Origin: Lysobacteraceae bacterium
GTDB taxonomy: Bacteria; Pseudomonadota; Gammaproteobacteria; Xanthomonadales; Xanthomonadaceae
Assembly: GCA_004173415.1 (NCBI GenBank)
Contig: SEHC01000026.1
Span: 1 to 12,051 of the forward strand
Reading direction: 5' to 3'
Length of the DNA: 12,051 nucleotides
In this document: positions 1 to 7,548 of the stretch, in pieces
Layout of the letters: every line of letters starts with the position of its first letter
How positions within the stretch are numbered: the stretch's first letter is position 1
The notes under the pieces: model-generated
The model's input: only the letters and a program-made list of their open reading frames with translations
Told to the model about the DNA's origin: nothing
Database searches by the model: none
Translations under genes and position numbers: made by a program

Positions 1-770
1 GCCAGCATCAGCTTCTTGATCTCGGCAATGGCCAGCGCCGGGTTCAGGCCCTTCGGGCAGGTCCGTGCGCAGTTCATGATGGTGTGGCAGCGATACAGGC
101 GGAACGGATCTTCCAGGTCATCCAGGCGCGCGCCGGTGTCCTCGTCGCGCGAGTCGACGATCCAGCGGTAGGCCTGCAGCAGGATCGCCGGGCCCAAGTA
201 GCGCTCGCCGTTCCACCAGTAACTGGGGCACGAGGTGGAGCAGCAGGCGCAGAGGATGCACTCATAGAGGCCGTCCAGCTGCTTGCGGTCCTCGGGCGAC
301 TGCAGGCGTTCGCGGTCCGGCGGCGCCGCGGTCTGGGTCCGGATCCACGGCTTGATCGAGGCGTACTGCGCATAGAAATGGGTCAGGTCCGGGACCAGGT
401 CCTTGACCACCTCCATGTGCGGCAGCGGGTAGATCGGCACCTCGGCCTTGTCGCAGTCGTCGATGGCCTTGGTGCAGGCCAGCGTGTTGGTGCCGTCGAT
501 GTTCATCGCGCAGGAGCCGCAGATGCCCTCGCGGCAGGACCGGCGGAACGTCAGGGTGGGGTCGATCTCGTTCTTGATCTTGATCAGCGCGTCGAGGACC
601 ATTGGCCCGCACGCGGCCAGGTCGACCTCGTAGGTGTCGGTGCGCGGGTTCGCGTCGTCGCCCGGATTCCAGCGATACACCTTGAAGGTGCGCGGCTGCT
701 TGGCGCCCTGGGCCGGGAAATGCCTGCCCTTGCTGACGCGCGAGTTCTTCGGGAGCGAAAATTCTGCCAT
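1..770 (-). CDS. sdhB: Succinate dehydrogenase iron-sulfur subunit (partial, C-terminus beyond left edge)
   Basis: Iron-sulfur subunit of complex II (succinate:quinone oxidoreductase). It passes electrons from the FAD of SdhA to quinone in the inner membrane. Reading from the ATG at 768-770, 256 complete codons are visible and no stop is reached. The [2Fe-2S] ligands are C79, C84, C87 and C99 (CREGICGSC then LAC). The C-terminal ferredoxin domain shows CILCACCSTSCP (C171, C174, C177, C181) and the CHTIMNCARTCPKG motif (C228, C234, C238), so all ten cluster cysteines expected from E. coli SdhB are present. E. coli SdhB is about 238 residues; this one has roughly 20 extra residues at the N-terminus, and only a few codons should be missing at the C-terminus. 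It starts 18 bases after sdhA and is the last sdh structural gene of the operon. The Shine-Dalgarno is only a weak purine run (GGGACGGA). Confidence 0.97.
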   Translation of the reverse strand, partial: MAEFSLPKNSRVSKGRHFPAQGAKQPRTFKVYRWNPGDDANPRTDTYEVDLAACGPMVLDALIKIKNEIDPTLTFRRSCREGICGSCAMNIDGTNTLACTKAIDDCDKAEVPIYPLPHMEVVKDLVPDLTHFYAQYASIKPWIRTQTAAPPDRERLQSPEDRKQLDGLYECILCACCSTSCPSYWWNGERYLGPAILLQAYRWIVDSRDEDTGARLDDLEDPFRLYRCHTIMNCARTCPKGLNPALAIAEIKKLML

Positions 771-788
771 GTCTGTGGTCCGTCCCGG

Positions 789-2582
789 TCAGTAAACGCG
801 TGGCTTCGGCGGCACCACGTCCACGTCCTTGCTCAACGTGTACATATGCACCGGGCGGGAATCGAAACTGCACTGGCCTTTCTCGTCGACGTTGACCAGG
901 GTGTGCTTGTGCCAGTTGACGTCGTCGCGGTCCGGGAAATCCTCGTGCGCGTGGGCGCCCCGGCTCTCGTGGCGCTGTTCGGCCGAATTGATCGTGGCCA
1001 CGGCGTTCAGCAGCAGGTTGTGCAGCTCGTAGGTTTCCAGCAGGTCCGAGTTCCAGACCAGCGAACGATCGGAGACCTTGACGTCCTCGAACGAATTGAA
1101 GATCCCGGCCATCTTGTCGCAGCCCTCCTTCAGCGTCTTCGAGGTGCGGAACACCGCCGCGTCGTTCTGCATGGTCCGCTGCATGTTGTCGCGGATCACC
1201 GAGGTGGGCGTGTCGCCATTGGCGTTGCGCAACTTGTCCAGGTGCGAAAGTGCCTTGTCGCAGGCGTCCTCGGCCAGCCTGCTGTGCGGGCCGCCGGTCT
1301 TTATCGTCTCGGCGCAGCGGTTGGCCACCGCGCGGCCGAACACCACCAGGTCGAGCAGCGAGTTGGAACCCAGGCGGTTGGCCCCATGCACCGACACGCA
1401 GGCCGCTTCGCCGATCGCGTACAGGCCGGGCACCACCGAATCGGGGTTGTCGCCGACCTTGCGCACCACTTCGCCGTGGTAGTTGGTCGGGATGCCGCCC
1501 ATGTTGTAGTGCACGGTGGGGATGACCGGGATCGGCTGGGTGGCGACGTCGACGCCGGCGAAGATGCGCGCGCTCTCGGCGATGCCGGGCAGCTTCTCGT
1601 TGATGACTTCGGGCCCGAGGTGGGTCAGGTCGAGCAGGATGTGGTCCTTGTGCTCGCCGACGCCGCGGCCTTCGCGGATCTCGATGGTCATCGAACGCGA
1701 CACCACGTCGCGCGAGGCCAGGTCCTTGTAGTGCGGCGCGTAGCGTTCCATGAAACGCTCGCCGCTGCTGTTGCGCAGGATCCCGCCCTCACCGCGCACG
1801 CCCTCGGTGATAAGGCAGCCGGCGCCATAGATGCCGGTTGGATGGAACTGCACGAATTCCATGTCCTGCATCGGCAGGCCGGCGCGCAGCGCGAGCCCGC
1901 CGCCATCGCCGGTGCAGGTGTGCGCGGAGGTGGCGCTGAAGTAGGCGCGGCCGTAGCCGCCGGTGGCCAGGACCACGCCCTGGGCACGGAACAGGTGCAG
2001 CGTGCCTTCGGCCATGTCCAGGGCCAGCACACCCTTGCAGGCGCCTTCCTCGTCGAAGATCAGGTCCAGCGCGAAATACTCGATCATGAAGCGCGCATCG
2101 TGCTTCAGCGACTGCTGGTACAGCGTATGCAGCATGGCGTGGCCGGTGCGGTCGGCGGCGGCGCAGGTGCGCTGCGCCGGCGGGCCCTCGCCGTAACGGG
2201 TGGTCATGCCGCCGAACGGGCGCTGGTAGATCTTGCCCTCTTCGGTGCGGCTGAACGGCACGCCGTAGTGCTCCAGCTCGACGATCGCCGGGATCGCCTC
2301 GCGGCACATGTACTCGATCGCGTCCTGGTCGCCCAGCCAGTCCGAACCCTTGATGGTGTCGTAGAAGTGGTAGCGCCAGTCGTCCTCGCCCATGTTGCCC
2401 AGCGCGGCGGAGATGCCACCCTGCGCGGCCACGGTGTGCGAACGGGTCGGGAACACCTTGGTCAGGCACACCGTCTGCAGGCCCTTGGCGGCGAGGCCGA
2501 AGGTCGCGCGCAGCCCCGCACCGCCGGCGCCGACCACGACCATGTCGTACTTGTGTTCGGTGATCTTGTAAGCCGAAGTCAT
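789..2582 (-). CDS. sdhA: Succinate dehydrogenase flavoprotein subunit
   Basis: Catalytic subunit of complex II. It oxidises succinate to fumarate on the cytoplasmic face and is shared by the TCA cycle and respiratory chain. The protein is 597 residues, close to the usual length (E. coli 588). Visible features are the N-terminal dinucleotide fold VVVGAGGAGLRA (15-26), the flavinylation motif SHTVAAQGG with covalent FAD ligand H49, the substrate-site FHPTG (H247), the TEGVRGEGG loop (259-267), catalytic arginine R291 in SRDVVSRS, and the later HYNMGGIPTN and ANRLGSNSLLDLVVFGR motifs. I chose the ATG at 2580-2582, 2 bases after the sdhD stop. A TTG two codons upstream, overlapping the sdhD TGA, would add only two residues and is less likely. 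Translation is probably coupled to sdhD. Covalent flavinylation normally needs SdhE, which is not in this window. Confidence 0.98.
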   Translation of the reverse strand: MTSAYKITEHKYDMVVVGAGGAGLRATFGLAAKGLQTVCLTKVFPTRSHTVAAQGGISAALGNMGEDDWRYHFYDTIKGSDWLGDQDAIEYMCREAIPAIVELEHYGVPFSRTEEGKIYQRPFGGMTTRYGEGPPAQRTCAAADRTGHAMLHTLYQQSLKHDARFMIEYFALDLIFDEEGACKGVLALDMAEGTLHLFRAQGVVLATGGYGRAYFSATSAHTCTGDGGGLALRAGLPMQDMEFVQFHPTGIYGAGCLITEGVRGEGGILRNSSGERFMERYAPHYKDLASRDVVSRSMTIEIREGRGVGEHKDHILLDLTHLGPEVINEKLPGIAESARIFAGVDVATQPIPVIPTVHYNMGGIPTNYHGEVVRKVGDNPDSVVPGLYAIGEAACVSVHGANRLGSNSLLDLVVFGRAVANRCAETIKTGGPHSRLAEDACDKALSHLDKLRNANGDTPTSVIRDNMQRTMQNDAAVFRTSKTLKEGCDKMAGIFNSFEDVKVSDRSLVWNSDLLETYELHNLLLNAVATINSAEQRHESRGAHAHEDFPDRDDVNWHKHTLVNVDEKGQCSFDSRPVHMYTLSKDVDVVPPKPRVY

Positions 2583-2584
2583 GT

Positions 2585-2971
2585 TCAATTTCCCAACGCG
2601 ATGAGGACCACGGCGAAGGCGCTGGCCAGGGCACCGAGGATGCAGACGAAACGGGTCAGGACCTGCAGCGCGAACGCCATCCCGTGGCTATGGACGTAAT
2701 CCTCGATGATGACCTGCACGCCGAGTTGCGCGTGCCAGAACATGGCCACCAGGAAGGCGACCAGCAGGGTCGCGTTCCACGGCTTGGCGACCGCATCGCT
2801 GGCGGTCAGGTAATCGGCGTTCATCAGGCCGACGACGAAGTAGAGGAACCAGCTGGCCAGGAACACCAGGGCAATCGCAGTCAGGCGCTGGACGATGAAG
2901 TGGTGCGTACCTTCCTTGGCCGAGCCCAGGCCGCGCACGTCCTTCAGCGGGGTGCGGTAACGGTGCTTCAT
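2585..2971 (-). CDS. sdhD: Succinate dehydrogenase membrane anchor subunit
   Basis: Second membrane anchor of complex II. With SdhC it holds heme b556 and forms the ubiquinone site. The protein has 128 residues and three hydrophobic stretches (about 26-49, 66-89 and 99-127). The second helix contains WHAQLG followed by EDYVH. By comparison with E. coli SdhD, H80 is the expected heme ligand and D91-Y92 correspond to the Asp-Tyr pair at the quinone site. The N-terminal half also carries HHFIVQRLTAI, typical of this anchor family. The ATG overlaps the sdhC stop in an ATGA arrangement and the TGA lies 2 bases before the sdhA ATG, so all three are probably translationally coupled. Confidence 0.95.
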   Translation of the reverse strand: MKHRYRTPLKDVRGLGSAKEGTHHFIVQRLTAIALVFLASWFLYFVVGLMNADYLTASDAVAKPWNATLLVAFLVAMFWHAQLGVQVIIEDYVHSHGMAFALQVLTRFVCILGALASAFAVVLIALGN

Positions 2972-3363
2972 AGCCAGCCTCCCTTCGCCGCGATCAGGCC
3001 CCAGACCACGCCGGTGAGGAGTAGGCTGCCGATCACCGAAATCCAGCCGTTGCGCACGAAGGCGGGAATGCCGAAGCCGAAGCCGGCGTCCTGGACCAGG
3101 TGGCGTATGCCGTTGAGCAGGTGGTAGGCGAAGGCCCAGGTCCAGCCGACCAGGAAGACCAGGCCGAACCAGGACGAGGCCAGGCCGCGCACGCAATCCC
3201 AGGCTTCCGGACCGGTGGCCATGGCCAGCAATGCGGCGGCGATGAGCAGCGCGCCGAGGCCGAGGATGATTCCGGTGGCCCGATGGACGATGGAAGTCGC
3301 CATCTGGATCTGCCAGCGGTACACCTGCAGGTGCGGGGAAAGCGGACGTGGTCTGGTCGCCAT
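2968..3363 (-). CDS. sdhC: Succinate dehydrogenase cytochrome b556 subunit
   Basis: First gene of the operon, encoding the cytochrome b556 membrane subunit of complex II. The protein is 131 residues with three transmembrane segments (about 28-50, 64-86 and 106-127). The N-terminus has the family signature RPLSPHLQVYRW and then SIVHRATG, in which S24 and R28 match the quinone-binding Ser and Arg of E. coli SdhC. The second helix carries YHLLNGIRHLVQDAG, with H81 the expected axial heme ligand and H88 the second conserved histidine. The ATG at 3361-3363 is the only start that keeps the signature at the usual distance from the N-terminus. The ribosome binding site is poor (a GAGAAGACGAG purine tract). 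The gene ends in the ATGA overlap with sdhD. Confidence 0.96.
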   Translation of the reverse strand: MATRPRPLSPHLQVYRWQIQMATSIVHRATGIILGLGALLIAAALLAMATGPEAWDCVRGLASSWFGLVFLVGWTWAFAYHLLNGIRHLVQDAGFGFGIPAFVRNGWISVIGSLLLTGVVWGLIAAKGGWL

Positions 3364-3642
3364 TCGCTGGGCTCGTCTTCTCGGCTGGGCGGTCGTGTGG
3401 ACCGCGTTGGCTCAATGCTGATCAGAAATCGATGCAGCGTCCGTTTTTTTCCCAATCCCCGAAACGCGTAGGTTCCGGACCGTCACGCCCGCCGATTTCC
3501 CTGGCTGCCTCCACTTCCGGCTGCGCAGTCCCGGTTCGGGCTTGCGGGTCGGTGGGTGTGGCTGCGTCGCCCTGGGAAGGTGTGGGAGGTGTTTGGCCTA
3601 TCATGTGGTTCTCGCAACGCACAAATTTTAGTCCCCTGCCCC
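3364..3642. other. Divergent intergenic region between sdhC and ygfZ
   Basis: A 279-base region that must hold the promoter of the sdh operon (leftward) and that of ygfZ (rightward). I find no credible coding sequence in it. It contains a T7 run at 3444-3450 (A7 on the minus strand) and a TATCAT hexamer at 3599-3604 that would suit a plus-strand -10 box about 39 bases upstream of the ygfZ GTG. No good -35 accompanies TATCAT. I see no clear operator for a named regulator. Confidence 0.6.
3427..3455 (-). promoter_or_regulatory. Possible sdhCDAB promoter
   Basis: On the minus strand TTGGGA (3450-3455, 4 of 6 matches to TTGACA) is separated by 17 bases from TCGATT (3427-3432, 3 of 6 matches to TATAAT). 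It would give a leader of about 55-60 bases before sdhC. The -10 box is poor, so this is only the best-spaced pair I could find by eye. Confidence 0.22.
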
Positions 3643-4512
3643 GTGCCTGACAACCTTTCCCCTGCCGCGGCGACCTGGTTCGCCCTGCCCGATCATGCGC
3701 TGCTTGCGCTGGAAGGGCCCGATTCCACGGCTTTTGCGCACGCGCAGTTCGCCAACGACGTGGCCGCGCTGGCAGCCGGGCAATGGCAATGGAACGCATG
3801 GCTGACCCCCAAGGGCCGGGTCATTGCGCTGTTTGCTCTGCTCAAGCTCGCCGGGGATCGCCTCCTGCTGCTGCTGCCCGACGCCGATCCCCCGGCCATG
3901 CAGGAACAACTGCAGCGGTTCGTGTTCCGGAGGAAAGTGCAGGTCGTACGCCCCTCTGGCTTGGAGGTCACCGCGTCGTTTGCCGCGCCGGTTTCGGCGG
4001 CAGGTGCGCGGATCGGCCTGGCCGGCGATGCCATCGAACTCGATTACGGCGATGGCAACGAAGCACGCAGCCTGCGCATCGCTGCGACCACCGAGGCACC
4101 GGCGGGCACACCCGAAATCGATCGCTGGCGGGCCAGCGACCTGCGCCATGGCCTGCCCCGGCTCGGCCCCGCCCAGCGCGAACAATGGACGCCGCAACAG
4201 CTCTCGCTGGAACGGCTGAATGCCTTCAGCGTGAAGAAGGGCTGCTATCCCGGACAGGAGATCGTGGCCCGCACCCATTTCCTCGGCAAGGCCAAGCGCG
4301 GACTGGCGCTGTTCCAGGCCGATGCCACCGTCGCATCCGACGCGGACATCAGTGACGGGCAGCAGACACTGGGCAAGGTGCTCAGCGTGGCCGAAGGCAA
4401 AGGCAGTGCCCTGCTGCTGGCGGTCCTGCCGTCCGATCGCGGCACCGCGACCCTGTACGCGGAGGACGTGGCATTGCGGGAACTGCCACTCGTGGACGGC
4501 CTGCACCGCTGA
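3643..4512 (+). CDS. ygfZ: YgfZ/GcvT-domain folate-binding protein
   Basis: Folate-binding protein of the YgfZ family (related to GcvT and to eukaryotic Iba57), which supports assembly or repair of certain iron-sulfur enzymes. From the GTG at 3643-3645 it is 289 residues, in the family range. The diagnostic motif KGCYPGQEIVAR is present with conserved cysteine C201. The N-terminal part shows QFANDVAAL and WNAWLTPKGRVIALF, the usual GcvT-like fold signature (QGxxTNDV, xxxKGRV equivalents). The frame stays open upstream to 3556, but those 29 codons look non-homologous and the family N-terminus begins right before the FALPDHALLALEGPD stretch, so I chose the GTG. No Shine-Dalgarno precedes it. 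It is divergent from sdhCDAB; complex II, with three iron-sulfur clusters, is a plausible client, though that is inference. Confidence 0.92.
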   Translation: MPDNLSPAAATWFALPDHALLALEGPDSTAFAHAQFANDVAALAAGQWQWNAWLTPKGRVIALFALLKLAGDRLLLLLPDADPPAMQEQLQRFVFRRKVQVVRPSGLEVTASFAAPVSAAGARIGLAGDAIELDYGDGNEARSLRIAATTEAPAGTPEIDRWRASDLRHGLPRLGPAQREQWTPQQLSLERLNAFSVKKGCYPGQEIVARTHFLGKAKRGLALFQADATVASDADISDGQQTLGKVLSVAEGKGSALLLAVLPSDRGTATLYAEDVALRELPLVDGLHR

Positions 4513-4532
4513 TCCAGCGGCGCGCTTCCCGC

Positions 4533-4556
4533 GCCCGATCCGGGTTGATCGCGGGC
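4533..4556. terminator. Imperfect hairpin between convergent genes
   Basis: GCCCGATC (4533-4540) can pair with GATCGCGGGC (4547-4556) with a two-base bulge and a 6-base loop, in the 128-base gap between the convergent ends of ygfZ and the FMN reductase gene. There is no T-tract on either strand, so if it helps terminate transcription it is not a canonical intrinsic terminator. I see nothing else in the gap. Confidence 0.25.
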
Positions 4557-4640
4557 ATGGCGGCCGGCCCGACTGCGCCTGCGGTACACCAGGAATCCCG
4601 CCGGCACGCGAGGTCGCACCCAGCCAGGTGAATCAGCGGG

Positions 4641-5183
4641 CTATCCCAGCCATGCCTCGAAACGATCCAGGAAAGACAGCAGGCGCTTGCGCAGGCGCTC
4701 GTCGACGACGTCGCCGGAGGCATCCAGCAGGCCCTCCTTGAACTGGATGGCGATCTCGGGCTGGGCCAGGACCGCGACATCCACGGCGGACAATACGTTG
4801 CGCAGGTGCTGTTGCGAGGACACCGTGCCATGCGCGCCCGGTGAAGTGCCGATGATTGCCGCGCGCTTGCCGGTCAGGGTCGTGCTGCCGGCCGGGCGGC
4901 TGGCCAAGTCGATGGCGTTCTTCAACACGCCGGGGATCGAACGGTTGTATTCGGGGGTGACGAAGAGCAGCGCATCGGCGCCTTCGATCCCGCGCTTGAA
5001 GCGCAAGCCCGCCGCCGGGAAGTCCGCATCATCGTCCTGGTTGTAGAGCGGCAGGTCGCCGATCTCCAGGACGCTGAAGACGAAACGGTCGCCGGCCAGG
5101 CGTACGAGCGCATTGGCCAGTTGGCGGTTGAAGGAAGCCTTGCGCAGGCTGCCCAGGATGATCGCGACGTTCGCCGTAGCCAT
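4641..5183 (-). CDS. NAD(P)H-dependent FMN/quinone reductase, ChrR/SsuE-like
   Basis: Flavodoxin-fold NAD(P)H-dependent FMN reductase family (PF03358 type), 180 residues from the ATG at 5181-5183. The N-terminus has the phosphate-binding motif GSLRKASFNRQLA, then LPLYNQDDD, and the flavin-binding PEYNRSIPGVLKNAIDLASRP. These match E. coli ChrR (YieF) closely in order and spacing, so a two-electron quinone or flavin reductase with an antioxidant role is likely; the physiological substrate cannot be told from sequence. An upstream in-frame ATG at 5217-5219 would add 12 residues with no homology and no ribosome binding site, so I prefer the inner ATG, although its Shine-Dalgarno is also poor. 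It lies 81 bases downstream of the fused E1 gene on the same strand and is probably the last gene of that transcript. Confidence 0.88.
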   Translation of the reverse strand: MATANVAIILGSLRKASFNRQLANALVRLAGDRFVFSVLEIGDLPLYNQDDDADFPAAGLRFKRGIEGADALLFVTPEYNRSIPGVLKNAIDLASRPAGSTTLTGKRAAIIGTSPGAHGTVSSQQHLRNVLSAVDVAVLAQPEIAIQFKEGLLDASGDVVDERLRKRLLSFLDRFEAWLG

Positions 5184-5264
5184 GGAAGTCGATGCCTGTC
5201 CGATGCAGGCGCCGAGCATACCAGCGACGGTGCGATGGCTTCAGTGCCATCGCCCTGTCGCTGC

Positions 5265-7535
5265 TCAGGCAAGGCGGTCGGCGGCGGCCACGATGTCCCC
5301 GTCCCCCGGCAGCACCAGCAGGGCGGCGCCGGCCAGCGGCGTGTAGGTATCCACGCCGACCACACGCTGGAACGGCCTTGCGGCGAAACCGGCCTCGGCA
5401 ATCGCAGTGATCACGCCCTCTCCCACCCCGGCCGAATGACGGCCTTCGTCGACGACGAGGATCCGCTTGGCGGATTTCGCCTGCGCGGCGATGAAGTCTT
5501 CGTTGAGTGGCACCAGCCAGCGCAGGTCGACCACGCGCACCTTCCAGCCGTGCTTGCGGGTGATCTCGCGCGCTGCGCGCAGGCTCATCGGGACGCCATT
5601 TCCATAGGTGAATACGACCAGGTCTTCCCCCTGCTGCTCGTAGACGCGGCCTTCGCCCAGCACCATCGCCTGGTCCGGCGCCGGGTAGCCGGTCAGCCAT
5701 TGGCCATCACCGGCCTCGTACAGGTCCTTGGTCATGTACAGCGCGATGGGTTCCAGGAAGATGCTGACCCGGCCATCTACCTTGGCCAGCGCTGCCAGAG
5801 TACGCAGCATGGTGGCCGCATCGTCGCCTCGCGATGGACATCCGACCACCAGGCCCGGGATGTCGCGCAACGCCGAGATCGAATTGTCGTTGTGGAAATG
5901 GCCGCCGAAGCCGCGCTGGTAGCCCAGGCCGGCCATGCGCACCACCATCGGGTTGCGGTACTGGTTGTTGGAGAAGAACTGCAGCGAGGCCGCTTCGCCG
6001 CGGATCTGGTCGCAGGCATTGTGAAAATAGGCCAGGTACTGGATCTCGGGGATCGGCAGCATGCCCAGGTTCGCATAGCCCTGGGCCAGTCCCAGGATCA
6101 TGGTTTCGTCCAGCAATGTGTTGAACACCCGGCTGTTGCGGAAGGCCTTGTGCAGGCCCTTGGTCACCGTATAGACACCGCCCTTCTGCGCGACGTCCTC
6201 GCCGAACAGCAGCGCCTCGGGATACTTGCAGAACAGGTCGTGCAGGGCGTTGTTTATCTGGATCGCCAGATGCCGCGGCGGCTGCGCCTCAGGCAGCTTC
6301 TCGGCGCTGCCGAACACCTGCAGGCGCTTGTCTTCACTGCCGCTGCGCGTGGCTTCGGCCATGACCTCAGCCGGCGAGTAAGGCGCCAGCGGGGCGATGA
6401 CGTCGTCCAGGCGGGTCAGCTTGGGAGTCCTGTCGGCGGCATCGGCGGCGGCGAAACACTTGCCGCGGATCTGCTCGTACAGGGCCAGCAGGCTGTCCTT
6501 CGAATACAGTCCGGACTGCAGCGCGATGGCCGCCGAACGCAGCAATGGATCCCCTGCCTCCACCGCGACCAGTTCCTCGATCGGGCGCCATTCGATTTCG
6601 AAATCGGTACCTGCATGACCCATGATCCGCGTGGTGCGCAGGTGCAGGAAGGTGGGACGACGCGTGCGCCGGCAATGCTCGACCGCCGCCTGCACCTGCC
6701 CGTAGCCGGACGCCAGGTCCAGCCCGTCGGCGTAGAAGTAGTCCAGGTCCTGGCGTGTGGAGAAATTACGCTCGATCCAGCCCCCAGGCGTCTTTACCGA
6801 GATGCCGATGCCATTGTCCTCGCATACGAACAGCACGGGTGCCGGCAGCTTCTGGTAACTGGTCCACGCGGCGGCATTGAACGCGGTCTGCGCGGTGGCG
6901 TGGTTGCTGGAGGCGTCGCCGAACGAACAGATGGCGATGCTGTCGTCGGGAACAGGCGAAACATGGCCGATGCGCCTGGCCTGCTCGATCGCCACCGCCG
7001 TGCCCAGCGCCTTGGGCAGGTGCGAAGCGATGGTGGAGGTCTGCGGCAGCACCCACAAGGGCTTGGAACCCCAGACCTTGTGCCGGCCACCGGATGCGGG
7101 ATCCTCCGAACTGGCCGCGAACGACAAGGCCGAATCCATGATCGGATCCATGCCCGGCAGCTTGCGGAAGCGCTCGGCCATGAACGCGCCGGAGCGGTAG
7201 TGCAGGAACGCCGGATCGGTGTGGCGGGTCAGCCGCGCGACCATCGCATTGCCTTCGTGGCCGGAGCTGCCGATGGTGTAGAAGACCTTGTTCTGCACCC
7301 GCAGCACCCGCGCCATCAGGTCCAGGTGGCGCGAGACCAGCTGGGATTCCAGCAGTTCCACGAACGAGCCGGCGTCCAGCGCGCTGCCCTCGAGCACCGG
7401 GTCTGACGGTGCCGGCCTGGCCTCTACCCTGCCCTCCCATTCGCGCACGAATTCGATGAAGTTCTGGTCGCAGATCTCGGCGCGGTTGAGTCCCTTCATG
7501 CGGGCGGGAATGGGGTGTGAAGCAGGAGATGACAT
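5265..7535 (-). CDS. Fused alpha-beta E1 component of a branched-chain-type 2-oxoacid dehydrogenase
   Basis: Thiamine diphosphate-dependent 2-oxoacid decarboxylase/dehydrogenase E1, with alpha and beta subunits in one 756-residue chain. The alpha half (about 55-400) shows YTIGSSGHEG (86-95), LHYRSGAFMAERF (111-123) and the ThDP/Mg motif starting GDASSNH (G206-D207) and closing with EDNGIGIS (N241). The beta half (about 419-756) shows LLFGEDVAQKGGVYTVT (E446), DETMILGLAQGYA, QIRGEAASLQFFSNNQYRNP, GGHFHND and VVDEGRHSAGVGEGV. Separate E1 subunits are about 340-410 and 325-340 residues, so both halves are full length. The ATG at 7533-7535 has GGA nine bases upstream; the ATG at 7499 lacks any Shine-Dalgarno. 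It follows the GST-like gene by 13 bases. No E2 or E3 is nearby. The substrate (2-oxoisovalerate or another 2-oxoacid) is not settled by sequence alone. Confidence 0.92.
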   Translation of the reverse strand: MSSPASHPIPARMKGLNRAEICDQNFIEFVREWEGRVEARPAPSDPVLEGSALDAGSFVELLESQLVSRHLDLMARVLRVQNKVFYTIGSSGHEGNAMVARLTRHTDPAFLHYRSGAFMAERFRKLPGMDPIMDSALSFAASSEDPASGGRHKVWGSKPLWVLPQTSTIASHLPKALGTAVAIEQARRIGHVSPVPDDSIAICSFGDASSNHATAQTAFNAAAWTSYQKLPAPVLFVCEDNGIGISVKTPGGWIERNFSTRQDLDYFYADGLDLASGYGQVQAAVEHCRRTRRPTFLHLRTTRIMGHAGTDFEIEWRPIEELVAVEAGDPLLRSAAIALQSGLYSKDSLLALYEQIRGKCFAAADAADRTPKLTRLDDVIAPLAPYSPAEVMAEATRSGSEDKRLQVFGSAEKLPEAQPPRHLAIQINNALHDLFCKYPEALLFGEDVAQKGGVYTVTKGLHKAFRNSRVFNTLLDETMILGLAQGYANLGMLPIPEIQYLAYFHNACDQIRGEAASLQFFSNNQYRNPMVVRMAGLGYQRGFGGHFHNDNSISALRDIPGLVVGCPSRGDDAATMLRTLAALAKVDGRVSIFLEPIALYMTKDLYEAGDGQWLTGYPAPDQAMVLGEGRVYEQQGEDLVVFTYGNGVPMSLRAAREITRKHGWKVRVVDLRWLVPLNEDFIAAQAKSAKRILVVDEGRHSAGVGEGVITAIAEAGFAARPFQRVVGVDTYTPLAGAALLVLPGDGDIVAAADRLA

Positions 7536-7548
7536 TCGTTCTGTTCCG

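Noticed and set aside
2586..2588. TTG as an alternative sdhA start
   Set aside because: It adds only two residues; the ATG at 2580-2582 is a better start and gives the usual N-terminus.
84..2699. 871-codon plus-strand open frame opposite sdhB, sdhA and sdhD
   Set aside because: It is antisense to three certain genes and has the Ala/Arg/Val/Gly/His/Gln-rich composition typical of GC-rich shadow frames; no recognisable domain.
3444..3450. T7 run as a terminator on the plus strand
   Set aside because: No stable hairpin precedes it and no plus-strand gene ends there.
3556..3642. N-terminal extension of ygfZ by 29 codons
   Set aside because: The extra residues look unrelated to the family and no ribosome binding site precedes the upstream start; the GTG at 3643 gives the expected N-terminus.
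3422..3799. 125-codon minus-strand open frame in the sdhC-ygfZ gap
   Set aside because: It overlaps the start of ygfZ and has an Arg/Ala/Pro-rich composition without any motif.
5121..7406. 761-codon plus-strand open frame opposite the fused E1 gene
   Set aside because: Shadow of a certain gene with the same biased composition and no recognisable motifs.
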